A DNA stretch of 64,000 nucleotides from Bacillus methanolicus PB1 (GCF_000262755.1 NZ_AFEU01000003.1:186001-250000); one strand, 5' to 3'. Counted from the stretch's first letter, positions 7,104-16,165 are shown. The notes: generated by a model from the sequence alone, not told the origin. Translations and numbers: made by a program.

Positions 7104-7516
7104 AAACTTTTCTTCTCCGTGTTACTTACTTTTATTGCCAAACAAGATCCTAGCCATGCACAATAAAGGCCGCCGAGCAAACTAAAGATTACATATAAAA
7201 ATGCAAAAAACAGATGGTCTTGCTCAACAAGCTGTAAAGTTTCCAAACTAAATGTTGAAAATGTCGTAAATGAGCCGATGATCCCCGTTCCGATCCCGCT
7301 TACAATGTGCGCAGGGAGTTTACGGAATACCGCCTTATTATTTGTCAGCCACCCAAAAGCAAATGCACCCAATAAATTAGCAGCCAAAGTGCCAAAAGGA
7401 AATCCATCTCCCCAGAGCGATAAGGCAGTGACGGAAAGGAAGTATCGAAGCAGACTTCCAATGATTCCTCCAAGACCGGTAGTTACATAAGACAAGATAC
7501 CACCTTCTATTTTCAC
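7100..7516 (-). CDS. crcB: Fluoride channel subunit FluC/CrcB (first of pair)
   Basis: First gene of a two-gene fluoride-exporter operon, 138 residues if read from the GTG at 7516. A TTG at 7495 (seven codons later) sits behind GAAGGTGG and would give the family-typical N-terminus SYVTTGLGGIIGSLLRYFLS, so it is the better start. PFGTLAANLLGAFAFGW and GSFTTFSTFSLET are the conserved helix 2 and pore motifs. Four membrane helices; a short charged C-terminal tail. I see no fluoride riboswitch upstream; instead there is a 14-bp hairpin and a repeat element. Paralogous to its partner but clearly diverged, consistent with antiparallel heterodimer assembly. Confidence 0.92.
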   Translation of the reverse strand: MKIEGGILSYVTTGLGGIIGSLLRYFLSVTALSLWGDGFPFGTLAANLLGAFAFGWLTNNKAVFRKLPAHIVSGIGTGIIGSFTTFSTFSLETLQLVEQDHLFFAFLYVIFSLLGGLYCAWLGSCLAIKVSNTEKKSL

Positions 7517-7530
7517 ATGTTTATGAAGTT

Positions 7531-7572
7531 AAAGAAAAGAGTTCGCGATTGTGATCTGGAACTCCTTTCTTT
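7531..7572. other. Strong hairpin in the crcB leader
   Basis: AAAGAAAAGAGTTC and GAACTCCTTTCTTT pair over 14 positions with one mismatch around a 14-nt loop. It lies in the 5' leader of the crcB pair. No T-run follows on the crcB strand, so it is not an ordinary terminator there. Role unknown. Confidence 0.5.
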
Positions 7573-7579
7573 AATAAAA

Positions 7580-7632
7580 AAAGTCAGACCCCTCCAATGC
7601 AGGTGGGAGTAAGACCTTATGAGTGAGCCCTT
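7580..7632. repeat. Palindromic repeat element, copy 4 (degenerate)
   Basis: GTCAGACCCCTCC at left and GGGAGTAAGACC-TTATGAGTGAGCCC at right are degenerate versions of the family arms, with only about ten bases between. Lies between the 3' end of the DUF6501-like gene and the crcB leader. Confidence 0.6.
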
Positions 7633-7643
7633 TTTAGAAATTG

Positions 7644-7847
7644 TTATGCGTCTACAAAATAGTTTTTATAAAAGCCGCCTACTTTTCCTGTATTATCGAT
7701 GATAAAATAAAATTCTTCGGTTTCATTCTTAACTTCGTAAACTTTTCCAGGTGTTAAGGCACGGTTAACAATGTATTTTTTTGCATCAGTATGGACGCAT
7801 TTTATTTTTTTCACAGTAGCTCGGTCATGCCATGTTTGATGAATCAT
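7644..7847 (-). CDS. Conserved small protein, DUF6501-like
   Basis: A 67-residue cytosolic protein beginning MIHQTWHDRATVKKIKCVHT, with KYIVNRALTPGKVYEVKNET and a YFIIDNTGKVGGFYKNYF tail. It reads as a small beta-barrel (SH3/KOW-like strand pattern). It resembles the short Bacillaceae family annotated DUF6501, function unknown; I am sure of the conservation pattern but not of the family number. The ATG at 7847 has AAGGAG eight bases upstream. An in-frame GTG three codons earlier lies inside that ribosome-binding site and is rejected. Confidence 0.7.
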   Translation of the reverse strand: MIHQTWHDRATVKKIKCVHTDAKKYIVNRALTPGKVYEVKNETEEFYFIIDNTGKVGGFYKNYFVDA

Positions 7848-8050
7848 AATTGCCACTCCTTAAATGAATATCTTTTTCTAAGTATAATGAAAGAGATTGG
7901 AATACCGCAATAGTGCTAGATTGATTTATATATAAAATATGCTCTTTTATTCATGCATGTAAGCATGTACCCGCCCTTTTGAAAGTGAGGTCCTTGACCT
8001 AACCGTAAACGCTTCATTATAAGCTCATTAAAACTAGACTTTAATTGTTG

Positions 8051-8068
8051 GAGGGGGTCAGACCCTTT
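8051..8068. repeat. Isolated GGGTCAGACCC core palindrome
   Basis: The core motif GGGTCAGACCC, itself a 5-bp hairpin around a single A, occurs without outer arms immediately after (and touching) the stop codon of the yjbQ homologue on the minus strand. Probably a relic or minimal member of the dispersed repeat family. Confidence 0.5.
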
Positions 8069-8471
8069 ACTCTGATCGTAAAATTTTTACATAAAATGTT
8101 CTTGTACGCGGACCATCAAATTCACAAAAATAAATTCCTTGCCATAATCCTAACAACAGCTTTCCGTTTGTAATAATGATCTGCTGGGAAGAACCGACTG
8201 TACTGGCTTTCATATGGGCTGCAGTATTTCCTTCCATATGTCGATCCAAAGAATGGTGCCAAGGGTATATTTCATCAAACCGGCGAATCATGTCGCGTTT
8301 TACATCCGGGTCCGCATTTTCATTAATGGTAATCCCGGCCGTAGTATGAGGGCAATACACGATTGCCACCCCTTCCTTGATTCCGGATTCTTTTACTGCT
8401 TTTTCCACTTCAGACGTTACCTCATAAAATTCATCCCGTTTATTTGTACGAATTGTAGATTTTTGCAACAT
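8067..8471 (-). CDS. YjbQ family protein (UPF0047)
   Basis: A 134-residue YjbQ/UPF0047 protein, trimeric beta-barrel family with weak secondary thiamine-phosphate synthase activity in E. coli YjbQ; physiological role unclear. Conserved metal-site motifs are visible: [18 protein letters not shown] in the first half, [21 protein letters not shown] in the middle, then [18 protein letters not shown] near the end. The ATG at 8471 has GGAGG upstream; the longer in-frame start lacks one and is not used by relatives. It follows the VOC protein gene by 13 bases on the same strand, so the two probably form an operon. Confidence 0.92.
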   Translation of the reverse strand: MLQKSTIRTNKRDEFYEVTSEVEKAVKESGIKEGVAIVYCPHTTAGITINENADPDVKRDMIRRFDEIYPWHHSLDRHMEGNTAAHMKASTVGSSQQIIITNGKLLLGLWQGIYFCEFDGPRTRTFYVKILRSE

Positions 8472-8484
8472 ACAAAAAACCTCC

Positions 8485-9273
8485 TTACTGATATCGGGTT
8501 CCAAACAGCTCAAAACCCTGTTTTCGAAGTATCGGTTCGAATGTTACTAATAAAGGTCTATCTCCGCGTTGGTGCAAAACTTTATAGAGATCGCTCTCTT
8601 TAGTGGCAGGCTGTACAAAAACAATTTCTAATGCTCCGACTTGAATACTTGCAGTTATATCTTTTGCATCTTTAAGATAATGTATCGGAACATCAAATAA
8701 TTTTGACCATTCTTTCGCTGCTTTTTCAGCATTATGTACAGTGTAGGTTACGGATTTAATTGAACGATTTTCCTGATCATCAGTTATCATCTGCAGTTTT
8801 TTTAAATCATGAAACCGTTCTTCATCTGTTTGTTCCCATTCAATGAAAAAAGGAAACGGCAATAAAGTTTTCTCAATAATAAAAAGCATTTTCCAACGAA
8901 TAACTGATCCATCCTCTCTCTTACGGCTGCCATTAAAAATACCGGAAGTTTTAAAACCTCTTTTCCAAATCGTGGATTGTAAAACAGAAATATTATTTGT
9001 CCGCAGACAAATTTGTCCTACCCCTTCACCTCTCCCGATGTCACTTATTAGCTGTTGAACAAGGGGATTATCCGCTTCGTTGGCTTTTTGCCGATCTTCT
9101 ATTGCCAGAAATTCTACATATGACAATCCGTTATAAAAAAGGCTGTTATGTGTTCCCCAATTTTCATGTCGACCGCCCATCACTGCATGATATCCGTGAT
9201 TTTTTAACAGCTTTACAGCTTCCAGAGGATGCCTGTTAAGAAAATGAACGACGTGGTCAATTTCAAGTTTCAT
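8485..9273 (-). CDS. VOC / glyoxalase-like domain protein
   Basis: A 262-residue protein with a Glyoxalase_3-type fold: [18 protein letters not shown] at the start and [23 protein letters not shown] near 38-60 give the first betaalphabetabetabeta unit. [20 protein letters not shown] and [17 protein letters not shown] mark a second unit in the C-terminal half. His7 and Glu54 are candidate metal ligands. The reaction is unknown. ATG start has GGAGGG upstream. It is the first gene of a likely operon with yjbQ. Confidence 0.8.
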   Translation of the reverse strand: MKLEIDHVVHFLNRHPLEAVKLLKNHGYHAVMGGRHENWGTHNSLFYNGLSYVEFLAIEDRQKANEADNPLVQQLISDIGRGEGVGQICLRTNNISVLQSTIWKRGFKTSGIFNGSRKREDGSVIRWKMLFIIEKTLLPFPFFIEWEQTDEERFHDLKKLQMITDDQENRSIKSVTYTVHNAEKAAKEWSKLFDVPIHYLKDAKDITASIQVGALEIVFVQPATKESDLYKVLHQRGDRPLLVTFEPILRKQGFELFGTRYQ

Positions 9274-9463
9274 TTTGATCCCTCCAAATTCCTAACTCAT
9301 TTCTTTCATTATACTTGCTTGTTGTATATTCTATCTGTTTTATAAAGAAAAGTCTTTTTTAAAATATTTTGAAAATGGGTTTTCAAAAGCTTAAAAAACA
9401 TTTACAATAAGTTAATAATTTAATATTTTTACTATCCATTCACTTTCCGAGGAGGAATGCAAA

Positions 9464-9598
9464 ATGAAAATTATGAGTAATGAATTGTTGATTGTCTCGT
9501 ATCGTGATGCACTGAAGTCGGATAAGGATAAGGAATGGGCAAAGATTTTAAAAGATGAAATTAAAAGACGAGGATTAAAACCTTTTAAGAAACGATGA
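9464..9598 (+). CDS. sda: Sporulation inhibitor Sda-like protein
   Basis: A 44-residue helical-hairpin protein opening MKIMSNELLIVSYRDALKSD and ending EIKRRGLKPFKKR. The ELLIxSYxxA start of helix 1, and the EIKRRGL end of helix 2, match Sda, which binds sporulation kinases (KinA/KinB) and blocks phosphorelay entry when DNA replication is disturbed. Consensus GAGGAGG ribosome-binding site. Helix 2 replaces the usual DFI motif by KEWAKIL, so kinase affinity is unproven. Short unit closed by a terminator. I could not find a convincing run of DnaA boxes in the 190-base leader; only ACTATCCATT resembles one. Confidence 0.78.
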   Translation: MKIMSNELLIVSYRDALKSDKDKEWAKILKDEIKRRGLKPFKKR

Positions 9599-9606
9599 AA
9601 AGATTC

Positions 9607-9640
9607 AGAGCGGTTAGCATTTGCTGAACCGCTCTAATTT
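9607..9640. terminator. Bidirectional terminator between sda and odhB
   Basis: AGAGCGGTTAGCA / TGCTGAACCGCTCT stem with a small loop. T-rich tract on the plus side and AAT-rich complement on the minus side; it should serve both convergent genes. Confidence 0.8.
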
Positions 9641-9672
9641 ATTGTGGTTTTTATTAAATTTTGCAAATTTCA

Positions 9673-10953
9673 TTACCCTTCTAATAACAGTGATTCCGCA
9701 TCCTCGATCAGCTCTTTTACTTTAGCAAGGAACGTAACGGCTTCTTTTCCGTCTACAATGCGATGGTCATATGATAATGCAATGTACATCATTGGACGGT
9801 TCTCAATCCGTTCCTCATCAATTGCAACCGGACGGAGCTGTATTTTATGCATACCTAAAATTCCTACTTGCGGACCATTCAAAATTGGTGTAGACAGCAA
9901 TGATCCAAACACGCCGCCGTTAGTAATTGTAAAGGTTCCGCCTTGAAGATCATTTAATGACAATTTGTTTGTTCTTGCTTTTTCAGCAAGCTCCATAATA
10001 TCAGATTCAATTTCCGCAAAATTTTTACGGTCTGCATCCCTTACAACCGGTACAACTAATCCTTCCGGAGCCGCGACGGCAATTCCGATGTCATAATACT
10101 TCTTAAGCAGGATTTCATCACCTTGAATTTCAGCATTTAAATAAGGCTGTTTCTTTAAAGCAGCGACGACAGCTTTTGTAAAGAATGACATGAAGCCTAA
10201 GCGTACTTCATGTTCTTCGAAAAATTTATCCTTTCGGCGTTTCCTTAAGTTTATAACTGCGGTCATGTCAACTTCATTAAAGGTTGTAAGCATGGCAGCT
10301 GTTTGCTGGACTTCTACAAGGCGATTGGCAATTGTTTGACGGCGCCTCGACATGCGAATCCGTTCTGCCGGTTTTCCGGATTCTGCATGTGTTACAGTCT
10401 GTTCAGATTTTTGCGGTTGCGGCTGTTGAACGCTGCTTATTCCCTCGTTTGAATGAAACAATTCTACATCATGTTTTCTTATTCTTCCAAGTGGATCAAT
10501 TGTAGGTACACTGCTTAAATCAATTCCTTTTTCCCTTGCAAATTTTCTGGCAGCAGGTGAAGCAATTGGCCTGTCTTTCTTTTCTTGCATTTCAGGCTCA
10601 GACGGATTGCTTTCTGTCGACTGTATTATCTGTTTTACAGAAGAGGCAGGCTGCTTTTTCGCTAGTTCTTGTTCATTTACTTGTTGCGGCTCTTGCAATA
10701 CTTGATGTGATGCTTTTTCATTTACATCGACAACAGCAATTGTTTCTCCGACTTTTACTGTATCTCCTTCTTTTGCTCGAAGTTCTTTCAAGACACCTTC
10801 ATAATCAGATATTATTTCAATGTTCACTTTGTCTGTTTCTAGTTCTACAATATACTCGCCCTTATTTACATGGTCACCAGGTCTTTTCAACCATTGCGCG
10901 ATTGTACCTTCCGTTATTGATTCTGCTAATTCTGGAACTTTGATTTCTGCCAC
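9673..10953 (-). CDS. odhB: Dihydrolipoyl succinyltransferase, E2 of 2-oxoglutarate dehydrogenase
   Basis: TCA-cycle enzyme, 426 residues, transferring succinyl groups from lipoyl-lysine to CoA in the OGDH complex. Lipoyl domain at 1-78 with the modified Lys42 in [11 protein letters not shown] long Gln/Glu-rich linker follows, then the peripheral-subunit-binding domain about 131-165 ([19 protein letters not shown]). The catalytic domain runs from about 195 to the end, with [13 protein letters not shown] carrying the active-site histidine. GTG start directly after the odhA stop; the ribosome-binding site is only AAGGGGG, so coupling to odhA is likely. Usual Bacillus odhAB order; E3 is elsewhere. 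Confidence 0.97.
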   Translation of the reverse strand: MAEIKVPELAESITEGTIAQWLKRPGDHVNKGEYIVELETDKVNIEIISDYEGVLKELRAKEGDTVKVGETIAVVDVNEKASHQVLQEPQQVNEQELAKKQPASSVKQIIQSTESNPSEPEMQEKKDRPIASPAARKFAREKGIDLSSVPTIDPLGRIRKHDVELFHSNEGISSVQQPQPQKSEQTVTHAESGKPAERIRMSRRRQTIANRLVEVQQTAAMLTTFNEVDMTAVINLRKRRKDKFFEEHEVRLGFMSFFTKAVVAALKKQPYLNAEIQGDEILLKKYYDIGIAVAAPEGLVVPVVRDADRKNFAEIESDIMELAEKARTNKLSLNDLQGGTFTITNGGVFGSLLSTPILNGPQVGILGMHKIQLRPVAIDEERIENRPMMYIALSYDHRIVDGKEAVTFLAKVKELIEDAESLLLEG

Positions 10954-10954
10954 C

Positions 10955-13810
10955 TTATATACCCCCTTGTTCTTTCCTGGTTAGTGCTTCGTCAATAATT
11001 CGTGCTTGTTCAAGTTTATGGACATTTGGATCACCTTCAGCCGGACTTGATCGTCGACGACGGCCGATATAAGAAACTTCTGCCCCATGTGGAGCAATTT
11101 CTTTAATGAGAGGTTCAACAAAGCTCCATGCGCCCATATTTTTCGGTTCCTCCTGAACCCAAATAATTTCCTTTACGTTTGGATAACGGCCGAATAATTT
11201 CTTCAGCTGCTGAACAGGAAACGGATAAATTTCTTCCACCCTAATAATATGAAGCCATTCCTTTTTTTCAGCAGTTTTTAATTTTTCAGCAAGATCAATG
11301 CAGATTTTTCCGCTGCATAACAGGATTCGCTCTACTTTTTCCGTATCCATGCCAAGACCATTCTGCTCTATCAACGATTTAAATTCTCCTTTACTGAGTT
11401 CGAGGCCGTTTGATGCAACGAGCGGGTTTCGCAAAAGACTTTTCGGAGTCATAATGACGAGCGGGCGTACTTCTTCTTTTTGTAAAATGGCTGCTTGCCT
11501 TCTTAATATATGAAAATATTGGGCAGCAGTTGTTAAATTGGCAACAGTCCAGTTATTTTCGGCAGCAAGGGTCAAGAAACGTTCAAGCCGGGCGCTGGAA
11601 TGTTCCGGTCCCTGACCTTCATAACCGTGCGGCAGAAGCATAACTAATCCTGATTTTTGTCCCCATTTCGCGCGGCTTGCTGATATAAATTGGTCAAACA
11701 TCACTTGGGCTGCATTCGCAAAATCACCATACTGCGCTTCCCAAATAACAAGGGTTTCAGGTGCAAATACATTGTAACCATATTCATACCCGACAACCGC
11801 AGCCTCAGACAAAGGGCTATTGTGTATGGAAAATGATGCTTTTGCAGTCGATAATTGATGCAGTGGCAGATAGACTTTTCCATTTTCACTATCATGCAGA
11901 ACAAGGTGGCGATGGGCAAATGTACCCCGTTCAGAATCTTGGCCTGTCATCCGGACAGGTGTGCCGTCAGAAATGATTGATGCAAGAGCAAGTGTTTCGG
12001 CTAATGCCCAATCAACTTTTCCATTTTCATCAAAAGCGTCGATTCTTCGTTTCAAAATCTTCGCCAATTTTCCGAAGACGTTAAAGTCCTCAGGCCATTT
12101 TAATAATTCTTCATTGATTTGTTTTAAAAGTTTGAATGGAACTCCCGTATTTATTTCAGGAAAACCTTTTTCGACAGTTACCGGTGGTTCTGTTTCTTTT
12201 AAATCATGGTGCACTTTTTCTTTAGGAACTTTTTCATATGCTTTTTGAAGGCGTTCATGAATATCTTCGGCAAACTTTTTCATATCTTCTTCAGAAACCA
12301 AACCTTCAGTCATTAAACGTTTTCCATATAATTCTTTCACGGTTGGATGTTGGCGAATCATTTTATACATCAGCGGATTGGTTGTCATTGGCTCGTCCAT
12401 TTCATTGTGGCCAAACCGCCGGTAGCCGATTAAATCAATGAAAAAGTCTTTGTTGAATTTTGTACGGTATTCGATCGCAAACAGTGCAGCTGCAAGAACT
12501 GCTTCCGGATCATCTGCATTTACGTGCAATATTGGAATCTCGTATCCTTTAGCTAAATCGCTGGCATATCTTGTCGAACGCGAATCAGCGGATTCGGTCG
12601 TAAACCCGATAGTATTATTTGCAATAATGTGAATGGTGCCGCCTGTCTGATAACCTTTTAATCGGCTGAGGTTTAAAGTTTCCGCTACAATACCTTGGCC
12701 GGGAAAAGAAGCATCTCCGTGAATCAAAATCGGCAATGCTGATGTTGGAGTATGTTCAGGAAACCCTTTATTTGTTCGTATTTCTTGCGCTGCGCGGGTA
12801 AACCCTTCAACAACCGCTCCGACAAATTCAAGATGGCTCGGATTGTTTGCGAGCGTAATTCTTGCTTTTACAGTATTTTCTTCTTTTATTTGCCGGTCAA
12901 GCCCAAGGTGATATTTAACATCCCCTGTCCAGCCATAGTTGATCCCGATTGAGCCTTCTGATGGCACTAGTTCTTTATTCGGAGCATGCTGGAACTCGGC
13001 GAAAATCAATTCGTATGGTTTACCCAGAACATGCGCCAGGACATTCAATCTGCCGCGGTGCGCCATTCCGATATTTATCGTTTTTGCTCCTTCTTTAACT
13101 GCTTCTGAAATTAGTTCATCAAGGAGCGGAACCATCGAATCAAGGCCCTCAATTGAAAAACGCTTCTGCCCTGCGAACGTCCGGTGAAGAAATTTTTCAA
13201 ATTCTTCTACTTGAATCAGTCTTTTTAAGATTGAAATGCGTTTTTCCTTTTTAAAAGCAGGGAGGATTCCCCCTGTTTCAATTTTTTGGCGGAGCCATTT
13301 TTTTTCTTCAAGATTAGCTACGTGATGATATTCAAATGCAATCGAACCAGTATACACTTTCTTTAAATAGTCAATTGCTTCAAAGCCATTTCGAATTTCT
13401 TTCGGTGCATCAAGGCAGATTATGCTTGCGGGAATTGTAGATAAATCTTGTTCGCTTAAACCGTACTTATTAGGATCGACAATCTCGGAATTTTGTACAT
13501 GGTCATTTAATGGATAAATATTTGCAGCCAAATGACCATACGACCGGATCCGATCGGCTAAGCGAATGGCCGAAAACACTTTCTCCATATCAGGAAAGAA
13601 AGGCTGTGCGCTTAATGACTCGGAATAAAATGTTTGCGGTTTCTCTTGTGCAGAAACTGGTGGACCCCATCGTTCGAAATATGCACTTATTTCCGGGTCA
13701 ACTAATTCCGGATTTTCTAAATATTTTTCATAAAGATCAATAACATAGCCAAGGTTTGGACCATGGAACCCTTGCCAGACAGGGTCATGACCGGTTGATG
13801 GCTTTTTCAT
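10955..13810 (-). CDS. odhA: 2-oxoglutarate dehydrogenase E1
   Basis: Thiamine-diphosphate-dependent decarboxylase of the OGDH complex, 951 residues, matching Bacillus OdhA length. The N-terminal [22 protein letters not shown] segment, the TPP-binding [19 protein letters not shown] with downstream [11 protein letters not shown] near 380-415, and the transketolase-like pyrimidine domain ([18 protein letters not shown] near 640) are all present. The E. coli SucA-type N-terminal docking peptide is short. ATG start, first gene of odhAB. A cre-like site lies about 125 bases upstream, consistent with the catabolite repression known for this operon in B. subtilis. Confidence 0.97.
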   Translation of the reverse strand: MKKPSTGHDPVWQGFHGPNLGYVIDLYEKYLENPELVDPEISAYFERWGPPVSAQEKPQTFYSESLSAQPFFPDMEKVFSAIRLADRIRSYGHLAANIYPLNDHVQNSEIVDPNKYGLSEQDLSTIPASIICLDAPKEIRNGFEAIDYLKKVYTGSIAFEYHHVANLEEKKWLRQKIETGGILPAFKKEKRISILKRLIQVEEFEKFLHRTFAGQKRFSIEGLDSMVPLLDELISEAVKEGAKTINIGMAHRGRLNVLAHVLGKPYELIFAEFQHAPNKELVPSEGSIGINYGWTGDVKYHLGLDRQIKEENTVKARITLANNPSHLEFVGAVVEGFTRAAQEIRTNKGFPEHTPTSALPILIHGDASFPGQGIVAETLNLSRLKGYQTGGTIHIIANNTIGFTTESADSRSTRYASDLAKGYEIPILHVNADDPEAVLAAALFAIEYRTKFNKDFFIDLIGYRRFGHNEMDEPMTTNPLMYKMIRQHPTVKELYGKRLMTEGLVSEEDMKKFAEDIHERLQKAYEKVPKEKVHHDLKETEPPVTVEKGFPEINTGVPFKLLKQINEELLKWPEDFNVFGKLAKILKRRIDAFDENGKVDWALAETLALASIISDGTPVRMTGQDSERGTFAHRHLVLHDSENGKVYLPLHQLSTAKASFSIHNSPLSEAAVVGYEYGYNVFAPETLVIWEAQYGDFANAAQVMFDQFISASRAKWGQKSGLVMLLPHGYEGQGPEHSSARLERFLTLAAENNWTVANLTTAAQYFHILRRQAAILQKEEVRPLVIMTPKSLLRNPLVASNGLELSKGEFKSLIEQNGLGMDTEKVERILLCSGKICIDLAEKLKTAEKKEWLHIIRVEEIYPFPVQQLKKLFGRYPNVKEIIWVQEEPKNMGAWSFVEPLIKEIAPHGAEVSYIGRRRRSSPAEGDPNVHKLEQARIIDEALTRKEQGGI

Positions 13811-13934
13811 GGCAAAAATACCCCCACTTGTTTTTTAAAACCAAATTTTGACCGTTTTATCATACTTTCTTCTTTTACCCTTCCCCTTAATAAAGTAATA
13901 TTTTAATTCACAAAATAATTTTATTTTTTAAAGG

Positions 13935-13948
13935 ATAAAACGTTTTCA
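13935..13948. promoter_or_regulatory. cre-like site upstream of odhAB
   Basis: Read on the minus strand, TGAAAACGTTTTAT matches 12 of 14 positions of the CcpA operator consensus TGWAANCGNTNWCA. It is in the 314-base leader of odhA, the only obvious regulatory motif there; the rest is AT-rich. Confidence 0.45.
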
Positions 13949-14099
13949 ATCCAATTTTATCACGAAAAAGCCTGTTCTACAAAGATTTTAACCTGAGCAT
14001 AGAGATGATTTTATATTTTCTGCACTCTTTATTTATTTTATTAAAAAAATAATCAAAGGATCATCCTTTATTACGTTAAAGCAATAAGGGCTGGCCCCA

Positions 14100-14126
14100 A
14101 AATGAAAAGCCGGGGGAACCCGGCTT
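14100..14126 (-). terminator. Intrinsic terminator of the CxxC protein gene
   Basis: On the minus strand, AAGCCGGG-TTCC-CCCGGCTT followed by TTCATTTT, overlapping the stop codon of the gene it ends. Confidence 0.75.
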
Positions 14127-14361
14127 ACAGTAAATCTATTAAATTTATATATAATTGTTGATTGGATTTTGAAATCCGTTTTTCTTTTAATGAAGATTCA
14201 ATCAGTTCTTTCGTTTCAAGCGGGAATTCGGCATGGCCGCAGCTCATGCATTTCTGATAAGCGGCGCCTGTAACAAATACTTCAATTCCGTCATCTGTCG
14301 TAAAAACATAATTCTCATTACTATTAGAAAAAAGATGCTTGCAGTTTTTCACCTCTATCAT
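14125..14361 (-). CDS. Small CxxC (YokU-like?) protein
   Basis: A 78-residue protein beginning MIEVKNCKHLFSNSNENYVF. It has one clear CxxC knuckle (QKCMSCGHAEF) plus a lone upstream cysteine, and a C-terminal helix rich in Lys/Glu. The layout recalls YokU/YgiT-type zinc-ribbon proteins, but the first CxxC is degenerate (NCKHLF), so metal binding is doubtful. The ATG at 14361 has CGGAGGG nine bases upstream; an earlier in-frame start adds 21 hydrophobic residues without a ribosome-binding site and is rejected. Confidence 0.6.
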   Translation of the reverse strand: MIEVKNCKHLFSNSNENYVFTTDDGIEVFVTGAAYQKCMSCGHAEFPLETKELIESSLKEKRISKSNQQLYINLIDLL

Positions 14362-14590
14362 GAAAGAGATCCCTCCGGAAGATATGGATGTCTTTATTAT
14401 AATACAAATTTTCCGAATTTTCATATGACAATTTTAAGAACTTTTTCAGACGATACGGCTTCATTCTGATTTAGTTAACATAATAATATTATGATTACTT
14501 TCGTAAACAAAAAAATGAACCTTTTCTTTATCTCGCGGTATCTTTTTACCCTTGCATTTCTTAACACCAGGAAATTCCGTTTTTAAAAAA

Positions 14591-14620
14591 TACATAAGAA
14601 ATTTAAGAAAAGACATACTA
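14591..14620 (+). promoter_or_regulatory. Sigma-G-like promoter of the DUF1657/DUF421 operon
   Basis: TACATA (14591-14596), 17 bases, CATACTA (14614-14620). The -10 matches the forespore sigma-G consensus CATACTA exactly, and the -35 matches TGMATA at five of six positions. It lies 44 bases before the first gene, as expected for a spore-protein operon. The remaining 230 bases back to the divergent gene are AT-rich with no other clear signal. Confidence 0.65.
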
Positions 14621-14664
14621 CGTTTTGTAACAAATACTTAAAACGAAGAAAGAAGGGTTGCAAT

Positions 14665-14868
14665 ATGACAGTAGGAAATCAATTGAAGCAAACAATAGCA
14701 GGATTAAAAAGTGCACAAGCAAGTTTTGAAACATTTGCCCTCGGTACAGATAACAAAAATGCAAAGCAATTGTATCAAAGTGCCGCAAAGCAAACTCAAT
14801 CCATCATTGACAGTATTGAACCGCGCCTTCAGGAAATTATTCAGGAAGAGCCTCAATACAATCAGTAA
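14665..14868 (+). CDS. DUF1657 protein (spoVA-associated), copy 1
   Basis: A 67-residue helical protein opening MTVGNQLKQTIAGLKSAQAS, then FETFALGTDNKNAKQLYQSA and a C-terminal EEPQYN tail. This is the DUF1657 pattern (one helical hairpin, FAL-T-D-xxAKxxY core). DUF1657 genes are typical members of the mobile spoVA-2mob-type clusters of heat-resistant Bacillus spores, where they flank spoVAC-spoVAD-spoVAEb. The molecular role is unknown. It follows a sigma-G-like promoter. Here the next gene is another DUF1657 with only a palindromic repeat between, so no SpoVA channel genes are present. Confidence 0.88.
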   Translation: MTVGNQLKQTIAGLKSAQASFETFALGTDNKNAKQLYQSAAKQTQSIIDSIEPRLQEIIQEEPQYNQ

Positions 14869-14874
14869 AAAAAT

Positions 14875-14979
14875 GAGGCTGACGGGTCAGACCCCTCCAA
14901 TACATCATATAGAGAAACATAAATAAAACTATTTTATATTGTCATGTCGGAGGGAGTCAGACCCTTATGAGTCAGCCTC
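14875..14979. repeat. Palindromic repeat element, copy 5
   Basis: GAGGCTGACGGGTCAGACCCCTCC at left and GGAGGGAGTCAGACCCTTATGAGTCAGCCTC at right around a 55-base AT core. A variant subtype with GAGGCTGA-type outer arms, as in copy 1. It sits inside the DUF1657 operon, between its first and second genes. Confidence 0.85.
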
Positions 14980-15038
14980 CCTTTTCATTATAGATTTATG
15001 ATCTTAAGTTATCATGAAATAGATAGGAAGATGAAACG

Positions 15039-15245
15039 ATGACTATCGCTTCAAACGTTAACCAATTGCTCGCAACTTTAAGAGGCATTGAAACCCAATT
15101 ATCAAATTTTGCATTAAATTCTCAAGACGAAAAGGCACAGCGGGTTTTTCATGAATGCATGTTAGTGATGCAAGAAGTGAAAAACGATTTAGAGATCCGA
15201 AAAAATGAAATTGAATTTGAAGAGCCTCAATACAAAAATTCCTGA
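15039..15245 (+). CDS. DUF1657 protein (spoVA-associated), copy 2
   Basis: A 68-residue DUF1657 paralogue, MTIASNVNQLLATLRGIETQ at the start, SNFALNSQDEKAQRVFHECM in the core and the same EFEEPQYKN C-terminal motif as copy 1. It is more diverged in the second helix. ATG preceded by a weak AGGAAG ribosome-binding site. It lies 20 bases before the DUF421 gene, the same order seen at the distal end of spoVA-2mob-type operons. Likely forespore-expressed from the sigma-G-like promoter, unless the intervening repeat terminates transcription. Confidence 0.86.
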   Translation: MTIASNVNQLLATLRGIETQLSNFALNSQDEKAQRVFHECMLVMQEVKNDLEIRKNEIEFEEPQYKNS

Positions 15246-15265
15246 TCCGGGGGAGGTAAAAAACA

Positions 15266-16135
15266 GTGCCGGAGTGGCTGGAAATTATTATACGTTCCAT
15301 CTTATTTCTTACGATTTTATTTTTATTGACAAAAATAATCGGAAAAAAGCAAATTTCAGAACTGTCGTTTTTTGAATATGTTTCCGGAATTACGATCGGA
15401 AGCATTGCCGGAGAAGTCATTATGGGCCTCGAAGATAGCATGTTTTATGGAATGATTGGTATCCTCACTTTTGGTATCACAACATTTGCTGTGGATTATT
15501 TCGCATTAAAAAGCAAAAAATTTCGCGACATTGTTGAAGGAAAAAGCACTGTTCTTATCCAAGACGGAAAGATACTCGAAGATAATTTAAAGAAAGAAAA
15601 ATATACGATTGACGATATGTCGGCTTTGCTTCGGCAGAAAGATGTGTTTAATGTCGCTGATGTTGAATTTGCTGTGTTAGAACCAAATGGGGAATTAAGT
15701 GTACTATTGAAAAAAGAAAATCAGCCGCTTACACCTAAAGACGTTAATTTGCAGGTTGCTCAAGAAAAAGTGCCTCAAACGGTAATAATGGACGGTCAAA
15801 TACTGGATGACGCTCTTTCGTCCGCAGGTAAAACACGAAAATGGCTTAACATTGAATTAGAGAAATTGGGAGTTCTTCTTGAAAATGTATTTATGGCTCA
15901 AGTTGATTCTTACGGGGAATTAACTGTTGATATTTTTGATGACAAAATCAACGTACCCTCCCCTCAAGCGCGTCCGCTATTACTTGCTATGATCAAAAAA
16001 GCACAAGCAGATCTCGAGCTTTTCGCTCTTGAAACCGATTCTGAAAAAGCAAAAAAAATGTACAGGAAAAATGCTGAAAAACTGAAAATCACGATGGAAA
16101 AACTAACACCTTATTTAAGCGAACCATTACAATAA
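15266..16135 (+). CDS. DUF421 (YetF-like) membrane protein with C-terminal DUF1657-like domain
   Basis: A 289-residue YetF/DUF421 protein. Three membrane helices (about 8-24, 40-54, 58-80) carry the family motif LTKIIGKKQISELSFFEYVS. Two cytosolic beta domains follow, with KSTVLIQDGKILEDNLKK near 93-110 and VPQTVIMDGQILDDAL near 169-184. Residues about 241-286 (IKKAQADLELFALETDSEKA) repeat the DUF1657 pattern of the two preceding small genes, so this is a DUF421-DUF1657 fusion. GTG start behind GGGGGAGGT. YetF-type genes of spoVA-2mob clusters contribute to spore properties; function here is inferred from context. Confidence 0.88.
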   Translation: MPEWLEIIIRSILFLTILFLLTKIIGKKQISELSFFEYVSGITIGSIAGEVIMGLEDSMFYGMIGILTFGITTFAVDYFALKSKKFRDIVEGKSTVLIQDGKILEDNLKKEKYTIDDMSALLRQKDVFNVADVEFAVLEPNGELSVLLKKENQPLTPKDVNLQVAQEKVPQTVIMDGQILDDALSSAGKTRKWLNIELEKLGVLLENVFMAQVDSYGELTVDIFDDKINVPSPQARPLLLAMIKKAQADLELFALETDSEKAKKMYRKNAEKLKITMEKLTPYLSEPLQ

Positions 16136-16165
16136 AAAGCTCACCTGGAAAAGTGAGCTTTTTTC
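16134..16165 (+). terminator. Intrinsic terminator of the DUF421 operon
   Basis: AAAAAGCTCAC and GTGAGCTTTTTT with an eight-base loop, right after the DUF421 stop. Confidence 0.88.

Noticed and set aside
7517-7643. Fluoride riboswitch upstream of crcB
   Set aside because: The conserved crcB-motif segments (GGNGAUGG and the pseudoknot partner) are absent; only a simple hairpin is present.
9274-9463. Cluster of DnaA boxes controlling sda
   Set aside because: Only one poor match (ACTATCCATT) to TTATCCACA was found.
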